Origin: Flavobacterium psychrophilum
Lineage (GTDB): Bacteria > Bacteroidota > Bacteroidia > Flavobacteriales > Flavobacteriaceae
Length of the DNA: 64,000 nucleotides
Reading direction: 5' to 3'
NCBI GenBank assembly: GCA_945890865.1
Contig: CAMDDB010000004.1
Coordinates: 137,224 to 201,223, forward strand
Both the position numbers and the translations under genes were made by a program. The notes beneath the pieces are model-generated. The model had not been told where the DNA came from and made no database searches. It saw only the letters and a list, made by a program, of their open reading frames with translations. Of the stretch, positions 19,060 through 29,535 are shown piece by piece (positions within the stretch are counted from its first letter, which is position 1; each line of letters begins with the position of its first letter).

Positions 19060-20406
19060 TTAAGCTACTGCTTTTCTATTTTTACCACTTTTCATCAAAC
19101 CATCATAGTGTTTATTCAATAAATAAGAATTTATTTGTTGAATAGTGTCTATTGCAACACCAACCATGATTAACAAAGAAGTACCACCATAAAAATAACC
19201 CCAGGCACCTTGAACTCCAAGTAAACTTACTGCTACCGCTGGGAACACAGCAATTAAAGCAAGAAATAACGAACCTGGAAAGGTAATTAATGACATTATT
19301 TTATCTAGGTAATCTCCGGTTTCAATTCCTGGTTTAACCCCTGGAATAAATCCACCACTTCTTTTCAAATCATCAGCCATTTTGTTGGTAGGCACTGTAA
19401 TTGCGGTGTAAAAATAGGTAAAAACTACAATTAACAAAGCAAATACAATATTATAAACCAAACCAAATGGATCATTAAACATTGCTGCTAATGAAAGTGC
19501 ACTATCCGATTTTGATAAACCAGAAACCGCAGCCGGTATAAACATTATTGCTTGAGCAAAAATGATCGGCATAACACCTGATGCATTTAATTTCAAAGGA
19601 ATAAATTGTCTATTTCCTCCCATCATGTCTTGTTCAAAATCGCCAGAAACGGTACGTCTAGCATACTGAACTGGAATTTTTCTAACAGCCATTACTAATA
19701 AGATACAAGCAATAATTACTAAGAACCAAAGTATTAATTCAATTACAATCATTAAAGGACCTCCATTTGTTTGAGCGGTTCTTGATGAAAACTCTTGAAT
19801 AAATGCTTGTGGCATTCTCGCAATAATACCTACCATAATTAATAATGAAATACCATTACCAATACCTTTGTCGGTAATTTTTTCTCCTAACCACATCGCA
19901 AAAATAGTTCCTGTAACTAAAATAAGTACAGAAGAAAATAAGAATGGGAAAGAACCTGCTCCTAACATGAATGCCTCTCCAGGCAATGTGTTGTATAAGT
20001 TATAGATATAACCCGGACCTTGAACTAGTGTGATTAAGATCGTTAACCATCTTGTAATTTGGTTAATTTTCTTTCTACCACTTTCACCATCTTTTTGTAA
20101 TTTTTGCAAATACGGTACTGCAATTCCCATTAATTGAACAACAATAGAAGCAGAAATATACGGCATGATCCCTAATGCAAAAACAGAAGCTTGCGAAAAA
20201 GCACCTCCTGTAAATACATTGATTAACCATCCAATACCTTCATTAGTTTGGTTTGTAAGATTTGTCAATTTAGTAGCATCAATACCAGGAAGCGTTACTT
20301 GTGCGCCAAAACGGTACACTAATAACAATCCAAGAGTCAATAAAATTCTATTTTTTAACTCTTCAATTTTCCAAACGTTGATGAATGAATCTATAAATTT
20401 CTTCAT
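19060..20406 (-). CDS. secY: Protein translocase channel subunit SecY
   Basis: Core of the Sec translocon in the inner membrane, exporting the many signal-peptide proteins seen in this window. The protein has 448 residues and ten hydrophobic helices. Family motifs are [10 protein letters not shown] near the N-terminus, the plug-side region [23 protein letters not shown], and the cytosolic loop [11 protein letters not shown]. It sits between rplO and infA in the spc region. Confidence 0.98.
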   Translation of the reverse strand: MKKFIDSFINVWKIEELKNRILLTLGLLLVYRFGAQVTLPGIDATKLTNLTNQTNEGIGWLINVFTGGAFSQASVFALGIMPYISASIVVQLMGIAVPYLQKLQKDGESGRKKINQITRWLTILITLVQGPGYIYNLYNTLPGEAFMLGAGSFPFLFSSVLILVTGTIFAMWLGEKITDKGIGNGISLLIMVGIIARMPQAFIQEFSSRTAQTNGGPLMIVIELILWFLVIIACILLVMAVRKIPVQYARRTVSGDFEQDMMGGNRQFIPLKLNASGVMPIIFAQAIMFIPAAVSGLSKSDSALSLAAMFNDPFGLVYNIVFALLIVVFTYFYTAITVPTNKMADDLKRSGGFIPGVKPGIETGDYLDKIMSLITFPGSLFLALIAVFPAVAVSLLGVQGAWGYFYGGTSLLIMVGVAIDTIQQINSYLLNKHYDGLMKSGKNRKAVA

Positions 20407-20419
20407 TTTACTAAAAGGA

Positions 20420-20872
20420 TTATAATGTTACAGCTTCACCACCAGCAGCTTCAATTGCTGCTTTAGCAGATGCAGTAAATTTGTGAGCACTTACTTTAAG
20501 CTTTGTTTTAAGCTCACCTCTTCCTAAAATCTTTACTAAGCTATTTTTGGTAGCTAAACGAGTGTCAACATATACAGTAAAATCTACTGTATCTGAAACT
20601 ACTCCGTTTTCTACTAATAATTGTAATGAATCAAGGTTAATTCCTTGATATTCTACTCTATTAATATTCTTGAAACCAAACTTAGGTACGCGTCTTTGAA
20701 GTGGCATTTGACCACCTTCAAAACCAATTTTCTTTGAATATCCAGAACGAGACTTAGCTCCTTTGTGTCCGCGTGAAGCAGTACCACCTTTACCAGAACC
20801 TTCTCCTCTACCTACTCGCTTATTTTGGTTGTGAACCGAACCTTCAGCTGGTTGTAAGTTACTTAAATTCAT
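20420..20872 (-). CDS. rplO: 50S ribosomal protein L15
   Basis: Large-subunit assembly protein of 150 residues. The glycine- and arginine-rich N-terminal tail ([18 protein letters not shown]) and the globular domain with [17 protein letters not shown] are typical. It lies 13 bp upstream of secY. Confidence 0.98.
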   Translation of the reverse strand: MNLSNLQPAEGSVHNQNKRVGRGEGSGKGGTASRGHKGAKSRSGYSKKIGFEGGQMPLQRRVPKFGFKNINRVEYQGINLDSLQLLVENGVVSDTVDFTVYVDTRLATKNSLVKILGRGELKTKLKVSAHKFTASAKAAIEAAGGEAVTL

Positions 20873-20884
20873 AACTGTATAGTG

Positions 20885-21067
20885 TTATTTAGTTTCTTCA
20901 ATAGAAACTAAGTGTTTAACTTTATTTACCATTCCAAGGATAGCAGGATTTGCATCATGCTCAACAACTTGTCCCATTTTACGAAGACCTAAAGCTTCCA
21001 AAGTTCTCTTTTGATCAAGAGGACAATTGATTTTACTTCTTACTTGTTTTACTTTTAATTTTGCCAT
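20885..21067 (-). CDS. rpmD: 50S ribosomal protein L30
   Basis: Protein of 60 residues with the compact ferredoxin-like L30 fold. Conserved parts are K-V-K-Q-V-R-S-K-I-N-C-P-L-D-Q-K-R-T-L-E-A-L-G-L-R and the G-M-V-N-K-V-K-H-L-V end. It is placed between rpsE and rplO, as in other bacteria that retain this optional protein. Confidence 0.97.
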   Translation of the reverse strand: MAKLKVKQVRSKINCPLDQKRTLEALGLRKMGQVVEHDANPAILGMVNKVKHLVSIEETK

Positions 21068-21080
21068 GATTTCCTGTTAA

Positions 21081-21605
21081 TTAACCTTTGAATACTTTTT
21101 CTAAAGATACTCCTCTTTGTTTCGCAATTGTTAATGCACTTCTCATTTGTAATAAAGCATCAAAAGTAGCTTTTACCACATTGTGAGGGTTTGATGAACC
21201 TTGTGATTTAGATAATACATCGTGTACTCCTACAGATTCTAACACCGCACGAACAGCACCACCAGCAATAACTCCGGTACCGTGTGAAGCCGGCATTAAA
21301 AATACTCTAGCACCACCAAATTTACCTTTTTGCTCATGAGGTACAGATTGTCCTTGAAGAGGAATTCTCACAAGATTTTTCTTTGCATCTTCTACTGCTT
21401 TTGCAATAGCTTCAGAAACGTCTTTAGATTTTCCTAATCCATGACCTACTACACCGTTTTCATCACCAACTACTACGATAGCAGAAAAACCAAATGCTCT
21501 ACCTCCTTTAGTAACTTTAGTAACACGATTTACACTCACCAAACGGTCTTTCAATTCAAGACCTCCTGGTTTTACAATCTCTACGTTTTTATAATTATGA
21601 TACAT
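21081..21605 (-). CDS. rpsE: 30S ribosomal protein S5
   Basis: Small-subunit protein involved in decoding accuracy, 174 residues. It has the N-terminal double-stranded RNA-binding domain ([16 protein letters not shown]) and the C-terminal domain with [15 protein letters not shown]. It lies 6 bp after rplR. Confidence 0.98.
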   Translation of the reverse strand: MYHNYKNVEIVKPGGLELKDRLVSVNRVTKVTKGGRAFGFSAIVVVGDENGVVGHGLGKSKDVSEAIAKAVEDAKKNLVRIPLQGQSVPHEQKGKFGGARVFLMPASHGTGVIAGGAVRAVLESVGVHDVLSKSQGSSNPHNVVKATFDALLQMRSALTIAKQRGVSLEKVFKG

Positions 21606-21611
21606 AATATC

Positions 21612-21962
21612 TTAGAATTTAAGTCCAGCTTCTCTTGCGCCTTCAGCTAATGATTTCACACGTCCATGGTATAAATACCCACCTCTATCAAAAGAGATTG
21701 TTGAAATACCTGCTTTAAGTGCTTTTTCAGCAACTAATTTCCCCACTGCTTTTGCAGTTTCAACGGCAGTTCCTTGAGCAACATCTTTATCTCTTGATGA
21801 AGCTGCAACTAAAGTTGTACCATTTACATCATCTATGATTTGTGCATAGATTTCTTTATTACTTCTGAATACAGAAAGTCTTGGTTGAGCAGCAGTTCCG
21901 CTTACAATCTTTCTGATTCTGAACTTAATTCTTTGTCTTCTTTCAGATTTCGTTAATGACAT
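21612..21962 (-). CDS. rplR: 50S ribosomal protein L18
   Basis: 5S rRNA-binding protein of 116 residues. It has the basic N-terminus [13 protein letters not shown], then [14 protein letters not shown], and the C-terminal [13 protein letters not shown] block. Confidence 0.98.
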   Translation of the reverse strand: MSLTKSERRQRIKFRIRKIVSGTAAQPRLSVFRSNKEIYAQIIDDVNGTTLVAASSRDKDVAQGTAVETAKAVGKLVAEKALKAGISTISFDRGGYLYHGRVKSLAEGAREAGLKF

Positions 21963-21973
21963 AGTCTTACTTT

Positions 21974-22516
21974 TTAAGCTGATTTACCTGCTTTTCTTCT
22001 TAATTCTTCTCCAACAAACTTAACTCCTTTTCCTTTATAGGGTTCAGGTTTGCGGAAACCTCTGATCTTCGCAGCTACTTGACCTAATAATTGTTTGTCG
22101 AATGATGATAATTTCACTATCGGATTTTTACCTTTTTCTGATACTGTTTCAAGAGTAACATCTTTTACAACTTCTAGAACGATGTTGTGAGAGAATCCTA
22201 AAGCTAAATCAAGTTTTTGTCCTTGATTTGATGCTCTATAACCTACTCCAACTAATTCTAATTCTTTTGTAAAACCTTCAGAAACACCAATAATCATGTT
22301 ATTGATTAATGATCGATAAAGTCCGTGTTTCGCTCTCTCATCTTTATGATCTGATGAACGCTCTACGATAACATGGTTATCTTCGATTTTAACCGTTACA
22401 TCAGAAAATTCTTGAGTAAGCTCGCCTAATTTTCCTTTAACTGTAACTACAGCATCTGTAATTTCTACAGTTACTCCTGCTGGAATTGCAATTGGATTTT
22501 TACCTATTCTTGACAT
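21974..22516 (-). CDS. rplF: 50S ribosomal protein L6
   Basis: Large-subunit protein near the factor-binding site, 180 residues, made of two related domains. It starts [12 protein letters not shown] and has the C-terminal signature [11 protein letters not shown]. It lies 16 bp after rpsH. Confidence 0.98.
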   Translation of the reverse strand: MSRIGKNPIAIPAGVTVEITDAVVTVKGKLGELTQEFSDVTVKIEDNHVIVERSSDHKDERAKHGLYRSLINNMIIGVSEGFTKELELVGVGYRASNQGQKLDLALGFSHNIVLEVVKDVTLETVSEKGKNPIVKLSSFDKQLLGQVAAKIRGFRKPEPYKGKGVKFVGEELRRKAGKSA

Positions 22517-22532
22517 TGTCTCGCCTTTATTA

Positions 22533-22931
22533 TTAATATACGTAACAAACTACTTCACCACCAACATTTAATTGCTTCGCTTGTTTTCCAGTCATCAATC
22601 CTTTTGATGTAGAAACAATAGCAATACCTAAACCGTTTAAGATTCTTGGAAGGTTTGAAGAACTTGCATATTTACGTAAACCTGGTTTACTAATTCTTTG
22701 GATATCTTTGATAACAGACTCTTTCGTGTCTTTATCGTATTTAAGTGCAATTTTGATTGAACCCTGAACCGAGTTGTCTTCAAATTTGTAACTTAAAATG
22801 TACCCTTGATCGAATAAAATTTTTGTGATTTCTTTCTTCATATTAGAAGCAGGGATTTCAACCACTTTGTGATTGGCTCGCACTGCATTTCTAACACGTG
22901 TTAGATAATCGGCAATTGGATCTGTATACAT
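22533..22931 (-). CDS. rpsH: 30S ribosomal protein S8
   Basis: Central-domain 16S rRNA-binding protein of 132 residues. It starts [16 protein letters not shown] and ends with the signature [13 protein letters not shown] and G-G-E-V-V-C-Y-V-Y. In E. coli S8 represses the spc operon. Here the gene is set apart from rpsN by 104 bp containing a full promoter, so rpsH and the genes after it can be transcribed independently. Confidence 0.98.
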   Translation of the reverse strand: MYTDPIADYLTRVRNAVRANHKVVEIPASNMKKEITKILFDQGYILSYKFEDNSVQGSIKIALKYDKDTKESVIKDIQRISKPGLRKYASSSNLPRILNGLGIAIVSTSKGLMTGKQAKQLNVGGEVVCYVY

Positions 22932-23011
22932 ATGTATAAATTTGCGATTATGGTTTTCAAAAAGTACTCACTCATTGAACCTTTAACCAATTAAACTTTT
23001 TATTTGGATTG

Positions 23012-23042
23012 CAAAAGTAATAACTTTTTGCGAGATTACCAA
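23012..23042 (-). promoter_or_regulatory. Internal promoter upstream of rpsH
   Basis: On the minus strand, TTG (23042-23040, inside the last codons of rpsN), a 20-bp spacer and TACTTTTG (23019-23012) match the Bacteroidota consensus exactly. The predicted leader to the rpsH start (22931) is about 75 nt. This is the longest gap inside the rplC-rplQ gene string. Confidence 0.68.
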
Positions 23043-23305
23043 GATGCTTTTTTAACACCTGGAATTAATCCTTGGTTAGCCATTTCACGGAATGTAACTC
23101 GAGAAAGACCGAATTGACGCATATACCCTCTTGGTCTACCTGTTAATTTACAACGATTGTGTAAACGAATAGGAGAAGCATTTTTAGGTAATTTTTGCAA
23201 TGCTTCAAAATCTCCAGCAGCTTTAAGCGCTTTTCTTTTTTCAGCATATTTGTCTACAACTGCTTGTCTCTTTACCTCACGGGCTTTCATTGATTCTTTA
23301 GCCAT
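23036..23305 (-). CDS. rpsN: 30S ribosomal protein S14, long zinc-free form
   Basis: Small-subunit head protein of 89 residues. The C-terminal half ([15 protein letters not shown] and [10 protein letters not shown]) is conserved. It has a single cysteine, so it is the long zinc-independent type rather than the short four-cysteine form. It lies 3 bp after rplE. Confidence 0.98.
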   Translation of the reverse strand: MAKESMKAREVKRQAVVDKYAEKRKALKAAGDFEALQKLPKNASPIRLHNRCKLTGRPRGYMRQFGLSRVTFREMANQGLIPGVKKASW

Positions 23306-23308
23306 ATC

Positions 23309-23860
23309 TTAATTCTTTTTAAAAGGTAATCCTAATTCCGCTAATAATGATTTTGCTTCTTTATCTGTTTGAGCAGACGTTACGAAAGTAATATCAAAAC
23401 CGGATATTTTATTTACTTTATCAATATCAATTTCTGGGAAAATGATTTGTTCTAAAACACCTAAGTTATAATTACCTCTTCCGTCAAAACCAGTAGATTT
23501 GATTCCGCTGAAATCTCTAACACGTGGTAATGATGATGTAATCAATCTGTCTAAGAATTCATACATTCTTTCGCCACGTAACGTAACTTTTGCACCAATT
23601 GGCATCCCTTTTCTCAATTTAAAAGACGCAACGTCTTTTTTAGAGATGGTAGCTACGGCTTTTTGTCCCGTAATTTTTGACATTTCTTCAACAGCATAGT
23701 CTACTAACTTTTTGTCAGATACAGCTGCACCAACACCACGGCTTACAATAATTTTTTCAAGTTTAGGAACTTGCATTACATTTTTGTAACCGAATTCTTC
23801 TTTAAGAGCTGCAATTACTCTGCTCTTATATTCTTCTTTTAGTCTAGGAATATATGCCAT
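23309..23860 (-). CDS. rplE: 50S ribosomal protein L5
   Basis: 5S rRNA-binding protein in the central protuberance, 183 residues. Conserved parts are [13 protein letters not shown], the [11 protein letters not shown] block, [16 protein letters not shown], and F-P-E-I-D-I-D-K near the end. It starts 2 bp after rplX. Confidence 0.98.
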   Translation of the reverse strand: MAYIPRLKEEYKSRVIAALKEEFGYKNVMQVPKLEKIIVSRGVGAAVSDKKLVDYAVEEMSKITGQKAVATISKKDVASFKLRKGMPIGAKVTLRGERMYEFLDRLITSSLPRVRDFSGIKSTGFDGRGNYNLGVLEQIIFPEIDIDKVNKISGFDITFVTSAQTDKEAKSLLAELGLPFKKN

Positions 23861-23862
23861 AA

Positions 23863-24177
23863 CTATAATACTTGATTAGATTTTTTTGAAAATCTCACTT
23901 TCTTGTCTCCTTCTTGTTTGAAACCAACTTTAGTCACTTCTTTTGACTTTGGGTCAATTAAAGACAAATTTGACACATGAATAGGAGCTTCTTTTTTTAC
24001 GATTCCTCCTTGAGGATTTTTTGCACTTGGTTTGGTATGTTTTGAAACCATGTTCACTCCTTCAACAATCGCTTTGTTTTTCTCACGAAGAACACGTACA
24101 ATTTTACCTTCAGAACCTTTGTGGTCTCCAGCAATAACTCTTACGATATCTCCTGATTTTATTTTTAGCTTTATCAT
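23863..24177 (-). CDS. rplX: 50S ribosomal protein L24
   Basis: Assembly-initiating protein of 104 residues with a KOW motif near the N-terminus ([19 protein letters not shown]) and N-M-V-S-K-H-T-K-P next. It lies 11 bp after rplN. Confidence 0.98.
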   Translation of the reverse strand: MIKLKIKSGDIVRVIAGDHKGSEGKIVRVLREKNKAIVEGVNMVSKHTKPSAKNPQGGIVKKEAPIHVSNLSLIDPKSKEVTKVGFKQEGDKKVRFSKKSNQVL

Positions 24178-24188
24178 TTGTATAAGTA

Positions 24189-24557
24189 TTAAAGCACTTC
24201 TGGTGCTAATGATACAATTTTCATGAATTGTTTTTCACGAAGTTCTCTGGCAACCGGACCAAAAACACGAGTTCCTCTCATTTCTCCTGCAGCGTTTAAC
24301 AATACACATGCGTTATCGTCAAAACGGATATAAGATCCATCAGCTCTTCTCACTTCTTTTTTGGTACGTACAACAACTGCAGTTGAAACCGCTCCTTTTT
24401 TAACGTTTCCGTTTGGAGTAGCGTCTTTAATTGAAACTACAATTTTGTCACCAACAGAGGCATAACGACGTTTCGTTCCTCCTAAAACACGGATCGTAAG
24501 TACTTCTTTCGCTCCTGTGTTATCTGCTACTTTTAATCTTGACTCTTGTTGTACCAT
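24189..24557 (-). CDS. rplN: 50S ribosomal protein L14
   Basis: Subunit-interface protein of 122 residues: [17 protein letters not shown] at the start, [13 protein letters not shown] in the middle and [13 protein letters not shown] towards the end. It starts 2 bp after rpsQ. Confidence 0.98.
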
Positions 24558-24559
24558 AA

Positions 24560-24817
24560 TTACTTAGCTCTTTCAATGATTTCAACTAATCTCCAACATT
24601 TTGATTTTGATAAAGGTCGTGTTTCCATGATCTTTACTGTATCGCCAATATTGCAATCGTTTGTTTCGTCGTGCGCAACATATTTCTTTGTTTTCAACAC
24701 GAACTTACCGTATAACGGGTGTTTCACTTTTGTAGTTTGTGACACAACAATAGATTTTTCCATTTTGTTTGATGTCACCACACCAATTCTTTCTTTTCTT
24801 AAATTTCTTTTTTCCAT
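24560..24817 (-). CDS. rpsQ: 30S ribosomal protein S17
   Basis: OB-fold 16S rRNA-binding protein of 85 residues. It shows [14 protein letters not shown] and the signature [16 protein letters not shown]. It lies between rpmC and rplN. Confidence 0.98.
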   Translation of the reverse strand: MEKRNLRKERIGVVTSNKMEKSIVVSQTTKVKHPLYGKFVLKTKKYVAHDETNDCNIGDTVKIMETRPLSKSKCWRLVEIIERAK

Positions 24818-24834
24818 CTTTCAGCAGAATACAA

Positions 24835-25026
24835 TTATTGTAACTCTCTTTTAGTTAACTCTGTGTGTAATCTCGCAACAGATCTTCTTAAACTTCTCAA
24901 TTGAAGTGGATTTTGGATCGGCGAAATAGCGTGAGCATTTTTTAGGTCGGTATACGTTTTCTTTAACTGACTAAGTTGTGTTTGTAACTCAGCTGCAGAT
25001 AGATCTTTAATTTCTGATTGTTTCAT
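24835..25026 (-). CDS. rpmC: 50S ribosomal protein L29
   Basis: Small helical-hairpin protein at the exit tunnel, 63 residues. It starts M-K-Q-S-E-I-K-D-L-S-A-A-E-L and contains N-P-L-Q-L-R-S-L-R-R-S-V-A-R. It is placed as usual between rplP and rpsQ. Confidence 0.97.
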   Translation of the reverse strand: MKQSEIKDLSAAELQTQLSQLKKTYTDLKNAHAISPIQNPLQLRSLRRSVARLHTELTKRELQ

Positions 25027-25038
25027 AATAAATTTTGA

Positions 25039-25458
25039 TTATGCTTCGAAATCTCTAGCAACGATAAACTTAGTTTTAACAGGAAGTTTTTGAGCTGCAA
25101 GACGCAATGCCTCTTTTGCAACGGATAGAGGAACTCCTCCAACTTCAAACATAATTTTACCAGGTTTAACAACTGCAGCCCAATATTCAACTGCACCTTT
25201 ACCTTTACCCATACGTACTTCTAATGGTTTCTTTGTAATAGGTTTATCTGGAAATATTTTGATCCACAATTGACCTTCTCTTTTCATAAAACGTGTCGCT
25301 GCAATACGAGCTGCTTCAATTTGACGAGAAGTAATAAATGAAGAATCTAAAGATTTGATACCAAACATTCCATTTGAAAGCTCGTGTCCTCTTTGAGAAA
25401 CGCCTTTCATTCTACCTTTCTGTACCTTACGGTATTTTGTTCTTTTAGGCTGTAACAT
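25039..25458 (-). CDS. rplP: 50S ribosomal protein L16
   Basis: Protein near the A and P sites of the large subunit, 139 residues. It starts [11 protein letters not shown] and carries [20 protein letters not shown] and L-P-V-K-T-K-F at the end. Confidence 0.98.
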   Translation of the reverse strand: MLQPKRTKYRKVQKGRMKGVSQRGHELSNGMFGIKSLDSSFITSRQIEAARIAATRFMKREGQLWIKIFPDKPITKKPLEVRMGKGKGAVEYWAAVVKPGKIMFEVGGVPLSVAKEALRLAAQKLPVKTKFIVARDFEA

Positions 25459-25477
25459 TTTTCTTTAGTTTAAATAA

Positions 25478-26209
25478 TTACTTTCTTTTGCGTGGGTTTG
25501 GTTTTCCATCTCTTTTGGGAGCAGGAGATCCTGAAGGCTTAGACTTTTGTTTGTCCATACCTACTAACGGAGAAAGATCTCTTTTTCCATAAACCTCACC
25601 TTTCATTATCCATACTTTGATACCCATTCTACCATAAGTAGTATGTGCTTCAGCTAATGAATAATCAATATCAGCTCTGAAAGTTGACAAAGGAATTCTA
25701 CCTTCTTTGAAATTTTCTGAACGGGCCATTTCTGCACCATTCAAACGACCAGAAATTTGTACTTTGATACCTTCAGCGTTCATACGCATAGCAGCAGCAA
25801 TAGCCATTTTAATTGCTCTTCTGTATGAAATTCTACTTTCAATTTGACGGGCAATACTTGTACCTACTAAGTATGCATCAAGTTCAGGTCTTTTAATTTC
25901 AAAGATGTTGATTTGAACTTCTTTGTCGGTAATTTTCTTAAGTTCTTCTTTCAACTTGTCTACCTCTTGGCCACCTTTTCCGATAATAATACCAGGTCTA
26001 GCAGTAGTGATAGTAACGGTTACAAGTTTTAAAGTTCTCTCGATAATTATTTTTGATACACTAGCTTTAGATAAACGTGCATGGATATACTTTCTGATTT
26101 TGTAATCTTCAGCGATTTTATCACCGTAGTCATTACCTCCATACCAGTTTGAGTCCCATCCTCTGATGATACCAAGTCTATTTCCTATTGGATTTGTCTT
26201 TTGTCCCAT
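25478..26209 (-). CDS. rpsC: 30S ribosomal protein S3
   Basis: mRNA-entry-channel protein of 243 residues. It has a KH domain around [13 protein letters not shown] and a C-terminal domain with [10 protein letters not shown]. The tail from about residue 215 is Lys/Pro-rich. Confidence 0.98.
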   Translation of the reverse strand: MGQKTNPIGNRLGIIRGWDSNWYGGNDYGDKIAEDYKIRKYIHARLSKASVSKIIIERTLKLVTVTITTARPGIIIGKGGQEVDKLKEELKKITDKEVQINIFEIKRPELDAYLVGTSIARQIESRISYRRAIKMAIAAAMRMNAEGIKVQISGRLNGAEMARSENFKEGRIPLSTFRADIDYSLAEAHTTYGRMGIKVWIMKGEVYGKRDLSPLVGMDKQKSKPSGSPAPKRDGKPNPRKRK

Positions 26210-26217
26210 ACTGTTTA

Positions 26218-26628
26218 TTAATTGCTTTGTGTGTTATTATTTGATCCTAACACGATGGTTACGTGATTAGAACGTTTTCTAATTCTGTGTGCACGACCTT
26301 GTGGAGCTGGACGAAGTCTTTTCAACATCATTCCACCATCTACTGTAATCGTTTTTACAAATAAGCCTGCTTCTTCTAAATTAGCATCTTCGTTTTTCTG
26401 TACATAATTATTTATGGCAGATAACAACAATTTCTCTAATTTTCTTGAAGCTTCTTTTTGACTAAATCTTAATATATTAAGCGCTAATTCAACTTTCTGA
26501 CCTCTTACTAAATCTGCTACTAAACGCATCTTTCTAGGTGAAGTTGGACAGTTATTTAATTTAGCAAAAGCAACTTGTTTTTTTGCTTCTTTAGTCTGCT
26601 CTGCTCTTTCTCTTTTACGAACTCCCAT
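26218..26628 (-). CDS. rplV: 50S ribosomal protein L22
   Basis: Exit-tunnel protein of 136 residues. It contains [14 protein letters not shown] and the signature [12 protein letters not shown]. The N-terminus carries about 15 extra basic residues compared with the E. coli protein. Confidence 0.98.
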   Translation of the reverse strand: MGVRKRERAEQTKEAKKQVAFAKLNNCPTSPRKMRLVADLVRGQKVELALNILRFSQKEASRKLEKLLLSAINNYVQKNEDANLEEAGLFVKTITVDGGMMLKRLRPAPQGRAHRIRKRSNHVTIVLGSNNNTQSN

Positions 26629-26637
26629 AGCTTCCTA

Positions 26638-26916
26638 TTATTTTTTACCTTTATTTTTTGCTCCAGCATGACCTCTAAAAGATCGTGTTGGTGAAAACTC
26701 TCCTAATTTGTGTCCTACCATGTTCTCAGTTACATAAACTGGAACAAATTGGCGACCATTGTGAACTGCGATTGTTTGTCCAACGAAATCTGGTGTAATC
26801 ATAGATGCTCTAGACCAAGTCTTTACAACACCTTTATTACCACCTGCAATATTTTCTTGAACTTTCTTCTCTAATTTATAGTGAACAAATGGTCCTTTTT
26901 TTAATGAACGTGCCAT
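26638..26916 (-). CDS. rpsS: 30S ribosomal protein S19
   Basis: Head protein of 92 residues, starting [11 protein letters not shown] and carrying [15 protein letters not shown]. It lies 10 bp after rplB. Confidence 0.98.
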   Translation of the reverse strand: MARSLKKGPFVHYKLEKKVQENIAGGNKGVVKTWSRASMITPDFVGQTIAVHNGRQFVPVYVTENMVGHKLGEFSPTRSFRGHAGAKNKGKK

Positions 26917-26926
26917 GTCTATCTAA

Positions 26927-27751
26927 TTATTTCTTTCTACGTTCTACAATATACTTATTACTCGGGTTCACTTTAGAACGAGTTCTATAACCTTTAGCAG
27001 GCAACCCTTTTCTAGAACGTGGATGACCTCCAGATGAACGACCTTCACCACCACCCATTGGGTGATCAACAGGGTTCATTGCTACTGGTCTTGTTCTTGG
27101 TCTTCTACCTAACCATCTTGATCTACCAGCTTTTCCTGATACGATTAATTGGTGGTCTGAATTAGAAACAGCTCCAATAGTTGCTGAACAAGTCAACAAG
27201 ATTAATCTTGTTTCACCTGATGGCATTTTAATTGTTGCATATTTTCCGTCTCTTGCCATTAATTGAGCAAATGTTCCTGCAGAACGAGCAATAACAGCTC
27301 CTTGACCTGGTCGTAATTCGATACACGAAATAACAGTTCCTAGAGGAATTTTACTTAAAGGCATTGCATTTCCAATTTCTGGAGAAGCATCTTCACCTGA
27401 AACTACGGTTTGTCCTACTTGTAATCCATTTTGTGCAATGATGTAGGTTTTTGCTCCATCAGCATAGTACAATAATGAAATAAAAGCTGAACGATTTGGA
27501 TCGTATTCGATTGTTTTTACTGCAGCTGGAATTCCAACTTTCGCTCTTTTAAAATCAATAATACGATACTTTTGTTTGTGACCACCGCCTGTATAACGCA
27601 TGGTCATCTTTCCTTGACTATTTCTACCTCCAGAGTTTTTTTTCGGTGCGATCAATGAACGCTCCGGCTTATCAGTTGTAATAGTGTCAAAGCTATTCAC
27701 AACTCTAAATCGCTGACCTGGGGTAATAGGTTTTAATTTTCTAACTGACAT
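26927..27751 (-). CDS. rplB: 50S ribosomal protein L2
   Basis: Core 23S rRNA-binding protein needed for peptidyl transfer, 274 residues. It shows [13 protein letters not shown], the central OB and SH3-like folds and the C-terminal [14 protein letters not shown]. The start lies 6 bp after rplW. Confidence 0.98.
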   Translation of the reverse strand: MSVRKLKPITPGQRFRVVNSFDTITTDKPERSLIAPKKNSGGRNSQGKMTMRYTGGGHKQKYRIIDFKRAKVGIPAAVKTIEYDPNRSAFISLLYYADGAKTYIIAQNGLQVGQTVVSGEDASPEIGNAMPLSKIPLGTVISCIELRPGQGAVIARSAGTFAQLMARDGKYATIKMPSGETRLILLTCSATIGAVSNSDHQLIVSGKAGRSRWLGRRPRTRPVAMNPVDHPMGGGEGRSSGGHPRSRKGLPAKGYRTRSKVNPSNKYIVERRKK

Positions 27752-27757
27752 TTTCTA

Positions 27758-28048
27758 TTAGATATTGGTATAAAAATCTATTGTTTCTCCCTCTTTAACT
27801 TGAACAACTGCTTTTTTATAAGCATTTGTTTTTCCACTGATTAAACCACTTTTGGTATATTTAACATTTCTATCAGCTCTGTAATTCATTGTATTTACTG
27901 CTACTACATTCACACCAAAAGTTGCTTCAACAGCATTTTTGATTTGAATTTTGTTAGCATTTTTATCAACTACAAAACCAAAACGGTTAAAAATTTCACC
28001 ATCTTTAGTTATTTTTTCAGTTATGATTGGCTTAATTATGATACTCAT
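27758..28048 (-). CDS. rplW: 50S ribosomal protein L23
   Basis: Exit-tunnel rim protein that docks SRP and trigger factor, 96 residues. It shows I-I-K-P-I-I-T-E-K at the start and A-N-K-I-Q-I-K-N-A-V-E-A-T-F-G-V in the middle. It lies 7 bp after rplD. Confidence 0.97.
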   Translation of the reverse strand: MSIIIKPIITEKITKDGEIFNRFGFVVDKNANKIQIKNAVEATFGVNVVAVNTMNYRADRNVKYTKSGLISGKTNAYKKAVVQVKEGETIDFYTNI

Positions 28049-28055
28049 AATCTTC

Positions 28056-28685
28056 TTATTTACTTAAATTAGCTTCAATTCCGTCTAAAGCACCCTCTAA
28101 AAGGACTAAGCTTTTTGCATTTAAAATCGCATAAGTACTTAATTCTGAGGTAGTTACAACGCTAGACGCCTTTAAATTTCGTGACGACAAATATACATTT
28201 TTATTTGAATCTCCCAACACAAATAAAGATTTTTTATTCTCTAAACCTAAAGATTTCAATACGTTAATGAAATTTTTAGTGTTTGGTGCTTCAAATGTAA
28301 AGTCTTCCACTACCATCAAATTAGACTCTTTTACTTTCAAAGAAAAAGCCGATTTACGTGCTAATCTTTTTAAGTTTTTGTTCAATTTGAATGAATAGCT
28401 TCTAGGTCTTGGTCCAAAAACAGTACCTCCACCTTTAAACAAAGGGTTTTTTGCAGATCCAGCACGAGCTGTACCTGTTCCTTTTTGTTTTTTGATTTTA
28501 CGAGTACTTCCAGCGACTTCAGCTCTTTCTTTAGCTTTATGGTTTCCTTGTCTTTGATTTGCTAAGTATTGCTTAACATCAAGATAAACCGCATGCTTAT
28601 TAGGCTCAATTGCGAAAACTGAATCAGAAAGTTGAACTTTTCTTCCAGTTTCTTTTCCGTTGATATCTAAAACTTTTACTTCCAT
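28056..28685 (-). CDS. rplD: 50S ribosomal protein L4
   Basis: Exit-tunnel protein of 209 residues; in E. coli it also represses the S10 operon. Conserved parts are R-Q-G-N-H-K-A-K-E-R-A-E-V-A-G-S-T-R-K and the arginine-rich G-T-G-T-A-R-A-G-S-A-K. I take ATG at 28685 (M-E-V-K-V-L-D) as the start. It shares one base with the rplC stop codon (TAATG), a sign of translational coupling. The longer frame to 28730 lies inside rplC. Confidence 0.97.
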   Translation of the reverse strand: MEVKVLDINGKETGRKVQLSDSVFAIEPNKHAVYLDVKQYLANQRQGNHKAKERAEVAGSTRKIKKQKGTGTARAGSAKNPLFKGGGTVFGPRPRSYSFKLNKNLKRLARKSAFSLKVKESNLMVVEDFTFEAPNTKNFINVLKSLGLENKKSLFVLGDSNKNVYLSSRNLKASSVVTTSELSTYAILNAKSLVLLEGALDGIEANLSK

Positions 28686-29302
28686 TACTTCTGAATGATT
28701 ACATAAGAGTTTTTGTGACCTGGAACACAACCTTTTATTACTAAAAGATTTTTCTCCCCTACCACTTTTAAAACTCTAAGGTTTTGTACTGTTACATTAT
28801 CTCCTCCCATTCTTCCAGCCATACGCATTCCTTTGAATACTCTAGATGGATAAGATGAAGCTCCTACAGAACCTGGCGCTCTTAAACGATTGTGTTGACC
28901 GTGTGTCGCTTGTCCAACACCGCCAAACCCATGACGTTTTACAACTCCTTGGAATCCTCTACCTTTAGAAACTCCTAAAACATCGACAAATTCACCTTCA
29001 GCGAATAAGTCAACGGCGATTACATCGCCTAATTTGTACTCCTCTTCAAAACCTTTGAATTCAATGACTTTTTTCTTTGCAGCTGTTCCCGCTTTCTTAA
29101 AGTGACCTAACTCAGCTTTAATAGAACGTTTTTCTGCTTTGTCATCGAAACCTAATTGAAGGGCAGAATATCCGTCTACTTCAATGGTTCTGACTTGGGT
29201 AACAACGCATGGACCACACTCAATAACGGTACATGGAATGTTTTTTCCATTCTCGTCAAAGATGCTTGTCATGCCAATTTTTCTTCCGATTAACCCAGAC
29301 AT
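28685..29302 (-). CDS. rplC: 50S ribosomal protein L3
   Basis: Early-assembly 23S rRNA protein of 205 residues. It starts [12 protein letters not shown] and contains [14 protein letters not shown] and [16 protein letters not shown]. It is the first gene after the 233-bp gap with its own promoter, so it heads a separate transcription unit. Confidence 0.98.
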   Translation of the reverse strand: MSGLIGRKIGMTSIFDENGKNIPCTVIECGPCVVTQVRTIEVDGYSALQLGFDDKAEKRSIKAELGHFKKAGTAAKKKVIEFKGFEEEYKLGDVIAVDLFAEGEFVDVLGVSKGRGFQGVVKRHGFGGVGQATHGQHNRLRAPGSVGASSYPSRVFKGMRMAGRMGGDNVTVQNLRVLKVVGEKNLLVIKGCVPGHKNSYVIIQK

Positions 29303-29376
29303 ATTAAACTTATTAATTAATTAAACTCTTGTTTTTTACAATAAATAGTACATGCACACTACTTATTTTGAGGGTG

Positions 29377-29408
29377 CAAATATATAAATTATTTTTTAAT
29401 TATCGCAA
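29377..29408 (-). promoter_or_regulatory. Promoter of the rplC-rplQ unit
   Basis: On the minus strand, TTG (29408-29406), a 21-bp spacer and TATATTTG (29384-29377) match the consensus exactly. The predicted 5' leader of about 65-70 nt before rplC could hold regulatory structure; a short imperfect stem around TAGTGTGC/GTACTA lies in it. Confidence 0.75.
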
Positions 29409-29468
29409 AAATAATCAGTTAAGGTAAATTTCCCTGAAAATAAAGACATACCCCCTAATTTTGACAAG

Positions 29469-29508
29469 AAAAAAACCGTAATGCTTAAAAAACATTAACG
29501 GTTTTTTC
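29469..29508. terminator. Bidirectional terminator between rpsJ and rplC
   Basis: A long stem (29469-29483 with 29493-29507, one bulged base) is flanked by A residues on one side and T residues on the other, so it can terminate on either strand. On the minus strand it lies 29-67 bp after the rpsJ stop codon and separates the str-type block from the S10 block. Confidence 0.8.
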
Positions 29509-29535
29509 TGTATTGCGATGTTGCAATCTAAATCA

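Noticed and set aside
24546..24854. Plus-strand frame antisense to rpsQ
   Set aside because: It entirely overlaps a certain ribosomal gene on the other strand.
28056..28730. Longer rplD frame starting at 28730
   Set aside because: The extra 15 residues lie inside rplC and do not fit L4; ATG at 28685 gives the family start and a TAATG overlap.
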